From assembly GCA_016788115.1 (NCBI GenBank), contig JAEURR010000007.1, positions 1 through 64,000 on the forward strand: a stretch of DNA of 64,000 bases, read 5' to 3'. This DNA comes from Chthonomonas sp. (GTDB taxonomy: Bacteria > Armatimonadota > Fimbriimonadia > Fimbriimonadales > Fimbriimonadaceae). Below are positions 37,469 through 45,684 of this stretch, in pieces. Numbering within the stretch: position 1 is the first letter of the stretch; each line of letters begins with the position of its first letter. A model generated the notes under the pieces. It was not told the DNA's origin. It saw nothing but the letters and a program-made list of their open reading frames with translations, and did not search any database. A program made the position numbers and the translations under genes.

Positions 37469-38952
37469 CAGTCTTTCCAAGAAACACGCACCCACGGGCC
37501 GAGCACATTGGCTCGGTCTGTCAGTGCGACTCGAAGTGATTGTACGTCAACTTTCGGGGAACCTAGCCTTTGCACGGTCAATTCCGGTGAGGAGGCGGGG
37601 ACAACACCCAGAATTCTGTCCCGTCCGTCCTTCGTCTCCACCAAAACCAACGATTTCAGACCAGCGATCCGCGGCGTGCCGTACTTGATCGTGATCGAGC
37701 CGTCCGCGTTAACACGCCCATTCACGCCCACCGGCGCAGGTACCGCCCCGCCGCTCAGCCACGGCGATGCCGGAGGCAAGGCTCGGTCTGCGTACTTGCC
37801 GGACCTGAGGGCATCGTTCACGCCCTTTGCGTTGCGCGTGAAAACCTTCATGCTGAAGTGGATGTTCCCTTCGGCCCCAGCCTTACGGGTGAGATCAATC
37901 TGGTTCTCGATCTCTGAGACGGGCCAACTCGCATCGGATCCGATTTGCCCAGTATAATTACCTGGAATCAGGTGACGTCCCTTGGTATTGTTCTCCAACC
38001 ACCATTTCAGCAGCACCGGGTAGCTCTGCAGCTTCTGACCGATGGGCCAGTACAACTGCGGGGTCATGTAGTCCATCCAGCCGTTCTGAAGCCACTTGAG
38101 ACAGTCTGCGTAGAGCGCGTCGTACTGGTCAATCCCTGCCGAGGTGCCTTCGGGAACCCCTGGTCGATAGATACCAAACGGGCTGATCCCAAACTGCACG
38201 TGACGCTTGGTCTTGTGGATCCCTGTGTACAGGCGCTGGATGAAGTCGTCCACCTGCTTTCGACGCCAGTCACCCTTGTTGAGCTTGCCGCCACTCGATT
38301 GGTACGCATCGAAGTTTTTCGCGTCGGGAAAGTCCACGAGCTTCTTGTCCGCATCGCGTACAGGGTACGGATAGAAGTAGTCGTCGATGTGAATGCCGTC
38401 GACGTCGTAGCGCTTCACCACATCGATCATCACGTCGTATGAGCGCTGCTGGACGAACGGCTCGCTCGGGTCCATCCACATGAAGGTCCCGTAGTCGCGG
38501 ACTACCTCGGGGTGCATCTTGGCGATGTGCCCGGCGCTCGGATCGGCCTTGGCGGCTGGATGCCACGCGCGGTAAGGGTTGAACCAGGCGTGAAGCTCCA
38601 TGCCCCGCTTGTGGCATTCGGCGATGATGAACTCAAGGGGATCCCAAGCTGGGTTCGGTGCCTTCCCGTCGGCACCGTTCAAATAGATGCTCCACGGTTC
38701 TAGAGCGGACTTGTACATGGCATCGGCGCTGGGGCGGACCTGGAAGACAATGGCGTTGAGCCGGAGGTTGTAGGCGGTCTCGACGATCTTGAGCAACTCG
38801 GCCTTTTGGTCTGCTGTGCTCAGGCCGCGCTTCGTGGGCCAGTCGATGTTGTCGACCGTAGCAACCCACACTCCGCGAAACTCGCGCGGGATCGTTGGCT
38901 CCGGGGTCTGCGAAACCATCATGGCTAATCCTCCGAGAATCCCTAACATCAT
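37468..38952 (-). CDS. Secreted GHL10-family glycosidase-like protein (copy B)
   Basis: A 494-aa paralogue of the next gene, first of the pair. N-terminus MMLGILGGLAMMVSQ is short for a signal peptide but hydrophobic. The barrel shows REFRGVWVATVDNIDWPT, LNAIVFQVRPSADAMY, HAWFNPYRAW, DVDGIHIDDYFYPYP and FGISPFGIYRPG, parallel to copy A. The C-terminal 90 residues are a different beta domain (VNADGSITIKYGTPRIAGL). A ribosome-binding site AAGGGAG precedes the start. The two genes share TGATG at 37466-37470, so copy A is translated by re-initiation. Divergent from the DUF2993 gene, with 42 nt between starts. Confidence 0.9.
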   Translation of the reverse strand: MMLGILGGLAMMVSQTPEPTIPREFRGVWVATVDNIDWPTKRGLSTADQKAELLKIVETAYNLRLNAIVFQVRPSADAMYKSALEPWSIYLNGADGKAPNPAWDPLEFIIAECHKRGMELHAWFNPYRAWHPAAKADPSAGHIAKMHPEVVRDYGTFMWMDPSEPFVQQRSYDVMIDVVKRYDVDGIHIDDYFYPYPVRDADKKLVDFPDAKNFDAYQSSGGKLNKGDWRRKQVDDFIQRLYTGIHKTKRHVQFGISPFGIYRPGVPEGTSAGIDQYDALYADCLKWLQNGWMDYMTPQLYWPIGQKLQSYPVLLKWWLENNTKGRHLIPGNYTGQIGSDASWPVSEIENQIDLTRKAGAEGNIHFSMKVFTRNAKGVNDALRSGKYADRALPPASPWLSGGAVPAPVGVNGRVNADGSITIKYGTPRIAGLKSLVLVETKDGRDRILGVVPASSPELTVQRLGSPKVDVQSLRVALTDRANVLGPWVRVSWKD

Positions 38953-38994
38953 CGTTCTATGCTCCCTTCAGCCTGGCGGGTATCGTTCAACCCA

Positions 38995-39510
38995 ATGGAG
39001 AACGCGATCGCCGTCGGCCACGTTTCACTGAATCTTACTGAATTGACGCTACCGAATGGATTGCGCGTGGACCAGATTGAGGCAAATGCTGCAGGAATGC
39101 GGATATCGACGAACCCAGTGAGCGCAGAGACTCCCGAACCCGGACAGATCACCGCGCGGGTGAAAGAAGCCACCCTCAGCGAATTCCTCTCTACCCAACT
39201 TCCCTCCGCGGTACGGCAAGTCGACGTCCAGTGCGTGGGCGGTCGAATCCAAGTCGCGGTCATCGCCAAGGTCGTTTTCGAGATCAAAGCGTTGGCGATG
39301 TGCCGACTGGAGATCGTCGACGAGCAGCAGATTTTCGTGCGAGTGGAGTCTATTGACCCAGGCGGACCCATCGCCACACTCGTCGAAGGTCAGGTCGATC
39401 GGGTCAACCCCGTTTTCGATGCCCGCGACCTTCCGGTACCGACCCGGCTCTTGCGCGCCGAGAGTACGGAAGGCGAATTGCGTGTGTTCGGGGAGTTCCA
39501 GCTGAGCTAA
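38995..39510 (+). CDS. DUF2993 (LmeA-like) lipid-binding domain protein
   Basis: A 171-aa protein with the fold signs of DUF2993: ATLSEFLSTQLPSAVRQVDVQCVGGRIQVAVIAKVV is a good example of the helix plus repeated strands, and the C-terminal PVPTRLLRAESTEGELRVFGEF closes the domain. Family members bind phospholipid in the cell envelope, but no signal peptide is seen here from the chosen ATG (38995); an earlier ATG at 38959 adds 12 residues without making one. Its stop is 3 nt before trmD, so it heads the trmD-rplS-lepB unit where rimM is often found. Confidence 0.75.
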   Translation: MENAIAVGHVSLNLTELTLPNGLRVDQIEANAAGMRISTNPVSAETPEPGQITARVKEATLSEFLSTQLPSAVRQVDVQCVGGRIQVAVIAKVVFEIKALAMCRLEIVDEQQIFVRVESIDPGGPIATLVEGQVDRVNPVFDARDLPVPTRLLRAESTEGELRVFGEFQLS

Positions 39511-39513
39511 GCC

Positions 39514-40227
39514 ATGCCGCTTCAACTCGATTTCGTGACGCTCTTCCCTGAAATGATCGGCCCGGTGCTGGAAACAAGCATCGTCGGGCGAGCCGTTCGC
39601 CGGGGGGATGTGGCATACGGAACCGTGAACCCGCGGGACTTCGCAACCGACACGCACCGCACGGTTGACGATCGTCCCTTCGGCGGGGGTCCGGGCATGC
39701 TCCTACGTGCGCCAGAAATGATGGCCGCCATCCGCTCCATTCCCTCGGCGGAAGGACGGCGCATCGTGTTCTTCGAGCCCAGTGGCACGATGTTTCGGCA
39801 GGCCGATGCCCTACGACTGGCCAAGAGTTCGGCGATCACGTTCGTCTGCGGCCACTATGAGGGAATCGATCAGAGGGTGCTTGACCTGTGCGCGACCGAC
39901 GTCTTCAGCATGGGCGACTTCATTCTCACCGGCGGAGAGCTCCCTGCCCTTTTGATCGCGGACGCGGTCGTTCGAACCCTTCCCAATGCGCTCGGCTCGG
40001 CAGAAAGTCTCGTCGCCGACTCCCACTCGGATGGGCTCCTCTCGGCACCGCAGTACACGCGGCCCGAGGAGTTTGAAGGGATGCGCGTACCGGAGGTCTT
40101 GCTCAGCGGCGATCACGGCAAGATCGCCCGGTGGCGCAGGCAAATGCAGCTTCGGACGACCCGCGAACGGCGACCCGATCTATTTTCGACCGCGCCCCTT
40201 TCGCGCGATGACTTGGATTTGCTATAA
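39514..40227 (+). CDS. trmD: tRNA (guanine-37-N1)-methyltransferase
   Basis: A 237-aa SPOUT methyltransferase making m1G37, needed for reading-frame maintenance. FDFVTLFPEM-type start (LDFVTLFPEMIG), GGGPGMLLR (about 58-66), FVCGHYEGIDQRV (110-122) and FSMGDFILTGGELPALLIAD (knot and AdoMet site, 131 on) are all present, followed by PQYTRPEEFEG. Length is typical. Gene order trmD-rplS is classical. The stop codon overlaps the -10 box of an internal promoter for rplS. Confidence 0.97.
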   Translation: MPLQLDFVTLFPEMIGPVLETSIVGRAVRRGDVAYGTVNPRDFATDTHRTVDDRPFGGGPGMLLRAPEMMAAIRSIPSAEGRRIVFFEPSGTMFRQADALRLAKSSAITFVCGHYEGIDQRVLDLCATDVFSMGDFILTGGELPALLIADAVVRTLPNALGSAESLVADSHSDGLLSAPQYTRPEEFEGMRVPEVLLSGDHGKIARWRRQMQLRTTRERRPDLFSTAPLSRDDLDLL

Positions 40228-40228
40228 T
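40220..40228 (+). promoter_or_regulatory. Extended -10 promoter in front of rplS
   Basis: TGC-TATAAT at 40220-40228 is a perfect extended -10 element. It lies over the trmD stop (TAA at 40225-40227). A TTCGCG hexamer 17 nt upstream is a weak -35. It would give an rplS-lepB transcript with a leader of about 45 nt, allowing L19 to be made in excess of TrmD. Confidence 0.7.
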
Positions 40229-40281
40229 CTGTGTTCGCGCCCGGCTATTGGACCACATCGGGCACCACAAGGATTCAAGAC

Positions 40282-40632
40282 ATGTCTAAGCAGCTACTAC
40301 TCCGAAGCGTCGCCGAGCAGCACATCAAGAGCGACCTGCCCGCCATCAACCCAGGCGACACTGTTCGAGCCCACACCAAGGTTCGTGAAGGCGGCAAGGA
40401 GCGGATTCAGATTTTTGAAGGCGTTTGCATTGCTCGCAAGAACGGCGGCATCGCCGAGAACATCACCCTCCGCAAGATCAGCAACGGCGTGGGTGTCGAG
40501 CGAACGTTCCCGCTCCACTCGCCGCTCGTCGCAAAATTCGAAGTGACCCGACGAGGCCGAGTGCGACGCGCCAAGCTTTACTACCTGCGCGATAAGGTTG
40601 GTAAGGACGCACGCATCAAGGAAAAGCGCTAA
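40282..40632 (+). CDS. rplS: 50S ribosomal protein L19
   Basis: A 116-aa ribosomal protein at the 30S-50S interface. The ATG at 40282 is preceded by AAGGA at good distance; an upstream in-frame start would add 17 foreign residues. [28 protein letters not shown], the FPLHSPLV block and [14 protein letters not shown] are standard. It sits between trmD and lepB. Confidence 0.97.
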   Translation: MSKQLLLRSVAEQHIKSDLPAINPGDTVRAHTKVREGGKERIQIFEGVCIARKNGGIAENITLRKISNGVGVERTFPLHSPLVAKFEVTRRGRVRRAKLYYLRDKVGKDARIKEKR

Positions 40633-40635
40633 ACA

Positions 40636-41553
40636 GTGAACTTCTCGCTGCTGCTGGCTCAGCAGACCATCCCTCAGCAAGAGGGAGTACTCGGAATCAT
40701 CGATAAAGTCGCTCGCACACAGCTGAGCGTGGTGGTCATGTTCATGGCCGTCTGTACGGTGATCCGGCTGGCGGCGCACTTCATTCTGCTCAAGCCCGTA
40801 CCGGTGTACCTTCGCGGCGGGGGACACCGTCTCGGCACGATCATCAACGAGATCACCGATGCGATCATCTATGCGGGCATCTTCGTCTTCCTCGTGATCC
40901 GGCCGTTCGTGATCCAAACCTTCGTGATCCCATCCGGATCGATGGTCAAGACACTCTTGGTGCACGACTACATCGTCGCTAACAAGATGATCTACCGGTA
41001 CAGCGAGCCCCAACACGGCGACATCATCGTCTTCAAGCCACCACAGGCCGCAGTCGGAGATGGCGATCGCGATGCTACCGACTTCATCAAGCGGCTCATC
41101 GGCATGCCCGGTGACACCATCGAAGTCAAGAATAACATCCTCTACCGCAACGGGCAGAAGGTCGAAGAGCCGTACAAGTTCTTCAGCCGCTCGCTCGACT
41201 CGAAGGGAGCAACGTTTGAGGAACTGACGCCGGAGGGGATCGACGCGGTCATGTGGCCCGATTTCAAGCTGGTGGAGTACAACGGCAAGCCGTTCCCAGT
41301 CAACGTTTCGGGCATGATGGTCAATGATAAAGGGATGTTTGCGCCGCAGTACCAGGCCACCTCCTTAGACGAAGCCGCCAAGCTCCGCTCACTGCCGCCG
41401 ATGAAGATCCCGCCTGGCTATTACTTCATGATGGGCGACAACCGCTTCGGCTCACTCGATAGCCGGTTCTGGGGGCTCATTCAGCGCGACGACATCATCG
41501 GTCGCGCCGAATGCATCTGGTTCCCATTCAACCGCTGGCGATTCGTCCGCTAA
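40636..41553 (+). CDS. lepB: Signal peptidase I
   Basis: A 305-aa membrane protease removing signal peptides. The GTG at 40636 lies 3 nt after the rplS stop. Two N-terminal membrane helices (about 30-52 and 74-92) precede the periplasmic catalytic domain. The serine is S102 in IPSGSM and the general-base lysine K152 in DFIKRLIGMPGD. The C-terminal MMGDNRFGSLDSRFWGLI is box E. An insert of about 70 residues between the lysine and box E is longer than in the Bacillus type. It serves the many exported proteins encoded around it. Confidence 0.96.
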   Translation: MNFSLLLAQQTIPQQEGVLGIIDKVARTQLSVVVMFMAVCTVIRLAAHFILLKPVPVYLRGGGHRLGTIINEITDAIIYAGIFVFLVIRPFVIQTFVIPSGSMVKTLLVHDYIVANKMIYRYSEPQHGDIIVFKPPQAAVGDGDRDATDFIKRLIGMPGDTIEVKNNILYRNGQKVEEPYKFFSRSLDSKGATFEELTPEGIDAVMWPDFKLVEYNGKPFPVNVSGMMVNDKGMFAPQYQATSLDEAAKLRSLPPMKIPPGYYFMMGDNRFGSLDSRFWGLIQRDDIIGRAECIWFPFNRWRFVR

Positions 41554-41554
41554 G

Positions 41555-42523
41555 TTAGCGTGCCTTTCGGCGTCGCGCGATCAGCACAAGCCCCGCGCCC
41601 ATGGCTAGCCAGGTGCCTGGCTCGGGGGCCAGAATCGTCGAGACGCCCGCCACCTTTCCGCCAGACCAACCGAATCCACCGACAAGTTCGACCGTGTTGG
41701 TCTGCGGCTCGATGAAATACACCGCCCGAGCGGAAGAGCTGATGCTCTGGAAGTCTTGAACGTTCACCCACCGCCCGGAGTGAGTCCGCGCGGAATTGCT
41801 ACTGATGAACGCTTCATCGGAACCGAGCGCGCTGCTAGTGATGTTGGAGCTTGTCAGTGCTACGGTTGAACTAACTCGCTTGAAAGATCCCGCCGCGTAG
41901 GCGGACTGGGTCTTGCCCCATACGATCAGGTCACTTCCGTCGAGCCCCACTCCAACGTACTCGTTTGCGGCTGAGACGCCAACCTGGAACTGGCTCGAGA
42001 TATTCAAAAGCCCGGAAGCAGTATGGAGGTTCCGATAGTAGGTACGCCCCGCTATGTACGAGAAGGAGGCGAATGACAAATCCGGAAGTTGAACTGCTCC
42101 AACAGGGGTATCGCCGGCAACCAGGACTACATTAGTAACCAGCGTTCCTGTCGTGGGGTTGAACACACCGATTGTCGTGGCGTCGGTCACAAGGATATTC
42201 CCGTTGGCCATCGGACTTAGCTGTTTGATCCCGCTCTTCCCAGACGCAAAGGAGCCCAGATACTCGCCGGTGAAGTGGTTAAAGCGGTGAATACGGCCAA
42301 ACGAGTCGCTGGCGTAGGTCCGGTTGGCACTCGCGATGGAAGTCATCGAGGTGACGTTCTTGCACTGGAAGTTTGAAAACGTACCCAGCGAGATTCGGTT
42401 CTCCAGGTCGTACCGGTAGAAAGTCCCCGACGTACTCGCCGTGATGAGCATCTCGTACGAGGCATGCGCTCCAGCCGCACCGAACGCAACACAACCAACA
42501 ATCAACCAATGCCGTCCAAACAT
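41555..42523 (-). CDS. PEP-CTERM sorting domain protein
   Basis: A 322-aa exported protein. Signal peptide MFGRHWLIVGCVAFGAAGA, cleaved around HAS. The body contains repeated short beta blades (GRIHRFNHFTGEYLGSFASG, MANGNILVTDATTIGVFNP) suggesting a beta-propeller. The C-terminus is a textbook PEP-CTERM: APEPGTWLAMGAGLVLIARRRKAR has the PEP motif, a membrane helix and the basic end, recognised by exosortase (EpsH). No exosortase gene is in the window. Its stop lies 1 nt from the convergent lepB stop. Confidence 0.9.
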   Translation of the reverse strand: MFGRHWLIVGCVAFGAAGAHASYEMLITASTSGTFYRYDLENRISLGTFSNFQCKNVTSMTSIASANRTYASDSFGRIHRFNHFTGEYLGSFASGKSGIKQLSPMANGNILVTDATTIGVFNPTTGTLVTNVVLVAGDTPVGAVQLPDLSFASFSYIAGRTYYRNLHTASGLLNISSQFQVGVSAANEYVGVGLDGSDLIVWGKTQSAYAAGSFKRVSSTVALTSSNITSSALGSDEAFISSNSARTHSGRWVNVQDFQSISSSARAVYFIEPQTNTVELVGGFGWSGGKVAGVSTILAPEPGTWLAMGAGLVLIARRRKAR

Positions 42524-42597
42524 GAACCTATTCTATGGCAAGTTGGACGAATTGAAGACTGAATTTTGCGAGTTTTCCGTCAACAGTGGGGTTGCAG

Positions 42598-42673
42598 TGG
42601 TGGGCAGTGAGGGGCTCGAACCCCCGACATCCTCGGTGTAAGCGAGGCGCTCTACCAACTGAGCTAACTGCCC
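42598..42673 (-). tRNA. tRNA-Val (anticodon TAC)
   Basis: A cloverleaf on the minus strand with acceptor GGGCAGT (42667-42673) and ACTGCCC (42602-42608), discriminator A and encoded CCA (42598-42600). The anticodon stem-loop CTCGCTTACACCGAG gives TAC. The T arm has GGTTCGAGCC. It sits alone between two divergent protein genes. Confidence 0.97.
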
Positions 42674-42768
42674 GATGCGCCGATAATTTACCTGAATCCC
42701 TGACATTCCGCGCCTCAGGCGACGTTACTGGTAGTAATGACGGCCCCACGCAAAGGTATAACGGCCCT

Positions 42769-44544
42769 ATGAAGCAGATGCTGCTTGCACTGGCTCCATG
42801 GATGGCGATGATTGCAGCAGCGCAGGACAGCGGTCCAGTGTCGGTGGCGTACACCCATTACGGCACTTTTGAGCGGGGACTTACCCGCGTCAAGGACGAC
42901 GTACTTGCGACTGAAACCGCGCTCGAACAGTGGGGCTGGAAGGTTGACCTCCACCGTAACGACGCGACGGTGTCCGCCGAGTCGCGCCGACTCCAGGTGC
43001 CGCTCATTCAAGTCGATGGCACCGCACTCATCTCGCTGAAGGACTGCCTGAAGCAACTTGGCGCAAACGGCGAGTGGATCGACGGGACGAACCAGTTCGT
43101 GGTCACCGCCGCCGTCCGCAACATCACCCTCGCCAACGGCAAACTTTCGCTTGACACGACCCTGGACGTCTGGCCAAAACTCGGTCGACTGTCGAACCCC
43201 AGCCGCCTCGTGATCGACCTGGAAGGGGCATCGTACTCTTCTGGCAACCCCTATCGGTTTGAACTTCCCCAAGGTGTGCGGATCGCGCAATACCGACGCA
43301 ACACATTCCGGATCGTCATTGAGGACCCTAAGACGGCCTCCGCGCCCGAACCTCGGTTAACGCCCGGTCGAAGCTTTGACATTGATCTGCGGCCGCTCGG
43401 GGTGGCCAACAACCCGACGACCATCATCACCCGGGACGCGCAGCCGGTCAAGCCGGTCGAGGACGGCAGTTCCAGTGCAACTGACAAGCCCGCCGAATCG
43501 GCGGTGAGCGGCTTCCCCGGGGTGCTCCCCAAGAACGATCCGAAGCCGCCAGTCAAATCGAACGACCCCGTCGTCAATCCCGATAGTTTCGACCCAAATG
43601 GGAAGCAGGCAGCGATTCCCATGCCCGTCGTGCAGCCGGTCACCATCTCCAAACCGCGATTGGTGCCGCAAAAGAGTGGCGATCTACTCGTGGTCTTCCC
43701 TATCTCGCGACGGCTGCAGAACCCAGCAAGCAGCAAGTACGCCGATTTGACCCAGATCGAAATTCTGGTACCCAACTCCGTCCCCGGGTCCCCGGTGATG
43801 AGCCGCAACCTCGCAGAGAGTCTGAAAGGGCTGGAACTGAGCGCGGCTGGAGTCAGCGACAGTCGCATATCGTTGACCACGTCCCGACCCATGGGCGTAC
43901 GGGTCAGCAACACCGCGACTGAACTGAGCATCTTGCTCGTCCGGCCCAAAGTTTCGAACTCGCGACTGGCGGGCAAGACCATCGTCGTCGATGCGGGCCA
44001 CGGTGGGACCGACTCGGGTGCAGTTAGCCCCGACGGCAAAGTCTACGAGAAGAACATCACGCTCAAGGTAGCAAAGTTCCTTGCCGAGGAACTGACCGAT
44101 GAGGGCGCACAGGCTGTCATGACGCGCATCGACGACGTCAAGATTGCCCTCGGAGAGCGCAGCGCGATCGCGAATCGCTTGACGGCCGACCTGTTCATCA
44201 GTATTCATGTCAACTCGAACAAGGTGAACAACTCGCGTTCCGGGTGCTACATCTTCCACCACAAGCAGGACCCGCTCGGTATCCTGCTGGCAGAGTGCAT
44301 CGCACGCGAGATCGCCAAAGTCAGCAATCTTCCCAACCTGGGCGCGATCAGCGACGGACGCATCTACTCCAGCGGATTCGCCGTGCTGCGAAATTCGACA
44401 ATGCCCGGAGTGCTCTGCGAACTCGGATTTATCAACCACTCTACGGATCGAGCCCGGCTCATTCAGGAAGAGTATCAAACCGCGGTGGCCAAGGCCATCG
44501 TAAAAGGAATCAAGGTCTATCTAGGCGATGCCCAAAGCAACTAA
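42769..44544 (+). CDS. N-acetylmuramoyl-L-alanine amidase with AMIN domain
   Basis: A 591-aa exported cell-wall hydrolase. Signal peptide MKQMLLALAPWMAMIAAA. Region 60-125 (VPLIQVDGTALISLKDCLKQLGA) resembles the copper-amine-oxidase N-terminal-like stalk domain. An AMIN domain follows (about 130-225, SNPSRLVIDLEGA), which recruits such enzymes to the envelope. A Pro-rich linker (about 225-300) leads to a second AMIN-like segment. The amidase_3 domain begins about 400: zinc ligands in DAGHGGTDSG, YEKNITL and SIHVNSN, and the catalytic glutamate in CELGFINH (about 550). The ATG at 42769 is chosen because the longer frame runs through tRNA-Val. Confidence 0.93.
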   Translation: MKQMLLALAPWMAMIAAAQDSGPVSVAYTHYGTFERGLTRVKDDVLATETALEQWGWKVDLHRNDATVSAESRRLQVPLIQVDGTALISLKDCLKQLGANGEWIDGTNQFVVTAAVRNITLANGKLSLDTTLDVWPKLGRLSNPSRLVIDLEGASYSSGNPYRFELPQGVRIAQYRRNTFRIVIEDPKTASAPEPRLTPGRSFDIDLRPLGVANNPTTIITRDAQPVKPVEDGSSSATDKPAESAVSGFPGVLPKNDPKPPVKSNDPVVNPDSFDPNGKQAAIPMPVVQPVTISKPRLVPQKSGDLLVVFPISRRLQNPASSKYADLTQIEILVPNSVPGSPVMSRNLAESLKGLELSAAGVSDSRISLTTSRPMGVRVSNTATELSILLVRPKVSNSRLAGKTIVVDAGHGGTDSGAVSPDGKVYEKNITLKVAKFLAEELTDEGAQAVMTRIDDVKIALGERSAIANRLTADLFISIHVNSNKVNNSRSGCYIFHHKQDPLGILLAECIAREIAKVSNLPNLGAISDGRIYSSGFAVLRNSTMPGVLCELGFINHSTDRARLIQEEYQTAVAKAIVKGIKVYLGDAQSN

Positions 44545-45103
44545 GTCTCGTCGTTCTGGAATGCGCCCCGCGACCGTGCTCACCTTGTTGGGACTTGGCG
44601 GGCTCGCGGCGACCTTCGCGTACGTCAAACTTGCGCCCGCGGACCGGGTGCCCGAAGCTCAGTTGCGCACCGACTCAGCGGCTCCGGCCAAGAACGTCCC
44701 CGCTGCGACGGATCGCCCCATCGTCGAGAGCAAGAGCGTACGCGTCCTGCGGCCGGTCTACGAGAACGACACGCTGAAGTTTGTGAAATCTGACCGATCG
44801 ATCAAGAAGGATGAGAACCCTTACCTGGTCGCGGTCAACGGATTCCTAGAGGCAGCCAAGGTGGCTCCGCGCGACGCCGTGGCCAAGAGCGCGACCAAGA
44901 GCGGCAATGTGCTTGTGATCGATTTCACCACGTCATTTGAGCAAACCTACGGCACTGAGGACGAGAACACGCTGCTCAATGGGTTGCGAGAGACCGCCAA
45001 ACAATTTCCCGGGGTCGAGCGGATTCGCATTACGGTCGATGGCCACGCCATCGAGACCTTGGGCAATGTCGATCTGACTCAGGACATCTTGGTCAACGAC
45101 TGA
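44528..45103 (+). CDS. GerMN-domain membrane protein
   Basis: A 191-aa protein with one N-terminal membrane segment (about 14-34) and a GerMN domain (about 90-190): NPYLVAVNGFLEAAK, LVIDFTTSFEQTYGTEDENTLLNGLRETAKQFPGVERIRITVDG. GerMN occurs in spore-germination and cell-wall proteins and may help place peptidoglycan enzymes; no other sporulation gene is seen. The start overlaps the amidase gene by 17 nt, the usual amidase-GerMN pairing. Confidence 0.85.
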   Translation: MPKATKSRRSGMRPATVLTLLGLGGLAATFAYVKLAPADRVPEAQLRTDSAAPAKNVPAATDRPIVESKSVRVLRPVYENDTLKFVKSDRSIKKDENPYLVAVNGFLEAAKVAPRDAVAKSATKSGNVLVIDFTTSFEQTYGTEDENTLLNGLRETAKQFPGVERIRITVDGHAIETLGNVDLTQDILVND

Positions 45104-45633
45104 TCGTGCGGTCGCTTGCGCGGCCATCGCAGGTCGACCAATCGGATCAGCAGCCAAGCCGCGCCACATCCGGTCGCCCATCCGAGCAACACTTGCGAGG
45201 GGTAATGCGCCCCTACGTAGATCCTGCTGAGTCCCGTCAAGAGCGCGACAACAACCCACGGCCAACCCCACCGACCAAAGTACGCCACAAAGGCAAACGC
45301 CACGAACGCCATGTTCGCGCTGTGGGCACTGGCGGTGCCCATGCTTTGGCTCATGCCGACACGAACAACCGCATCGGCAAGCTCATTTCCTGGGCGTGCG
45401 AACGGGATCATCTTCCAGAGGTCGGTGAGGAAGTTCGCGAAGATCCACCCCAACCCTGCCACGAGTCCTCCGACTCGGGTCGCCGGTCGCCAAACGAGCC
45501 ACACCAACAGCACCGCCAAGATGATCTTCATTACGAACCCGTCGGTCCCCTTGCTCAGGAACAGCATTAGGGGTTCCAACCCATCTGGCCAGCGGTTGAT
45601 CCAGTGGAAGAGTGCGCGATCCAACCCGTTCAC
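45079..45633 (-). CDS. PAP2-family membrane phosphatase, divergent active site
   Basis: A 184-aa protein with five or six membrane segments and the PAP2 layout, a group that dephosphorylates lipids such as undecaprenyl pyrophosphate or phosphatidic acid. Motif 1 is KMIPFARP (K74 to R80-P81), one residue shorter than the classical K-x6-RP. Motif 2 has SAHS with H104. Motif 3 is SRIYVGAHYPSQ: R137 and H143 are in place but the usual aspartate is Q147. The nucleophile histidine and general acid are kept, so it may still be active with altered properties. Convergent with the GerMN gene, overlapping by 25 nt. Confidence 0.84.
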   Translation of the reverse strand: MNGLDRALFHWINRWPDGLEPLMLFLSKGTDGFVMKIILAVLLVWLVWRPATRVGGLVAGLGWIFANFLTDLWKMIPFARPGNELADAVVRVGMSQSMGTASAHSANMAFVAFAFVAYFGRWGWPWVVVALLTGLSRIYVGAHYPSQVLLGWATGCGAAWLLIRLVDLRWPRKRPHDQSLTKMS

Positions 45634-45684
45634 GTGCGCCAGTGTACTTAGGACCGCTTTGCAGTTTCTGGTACAACCGGGCCC

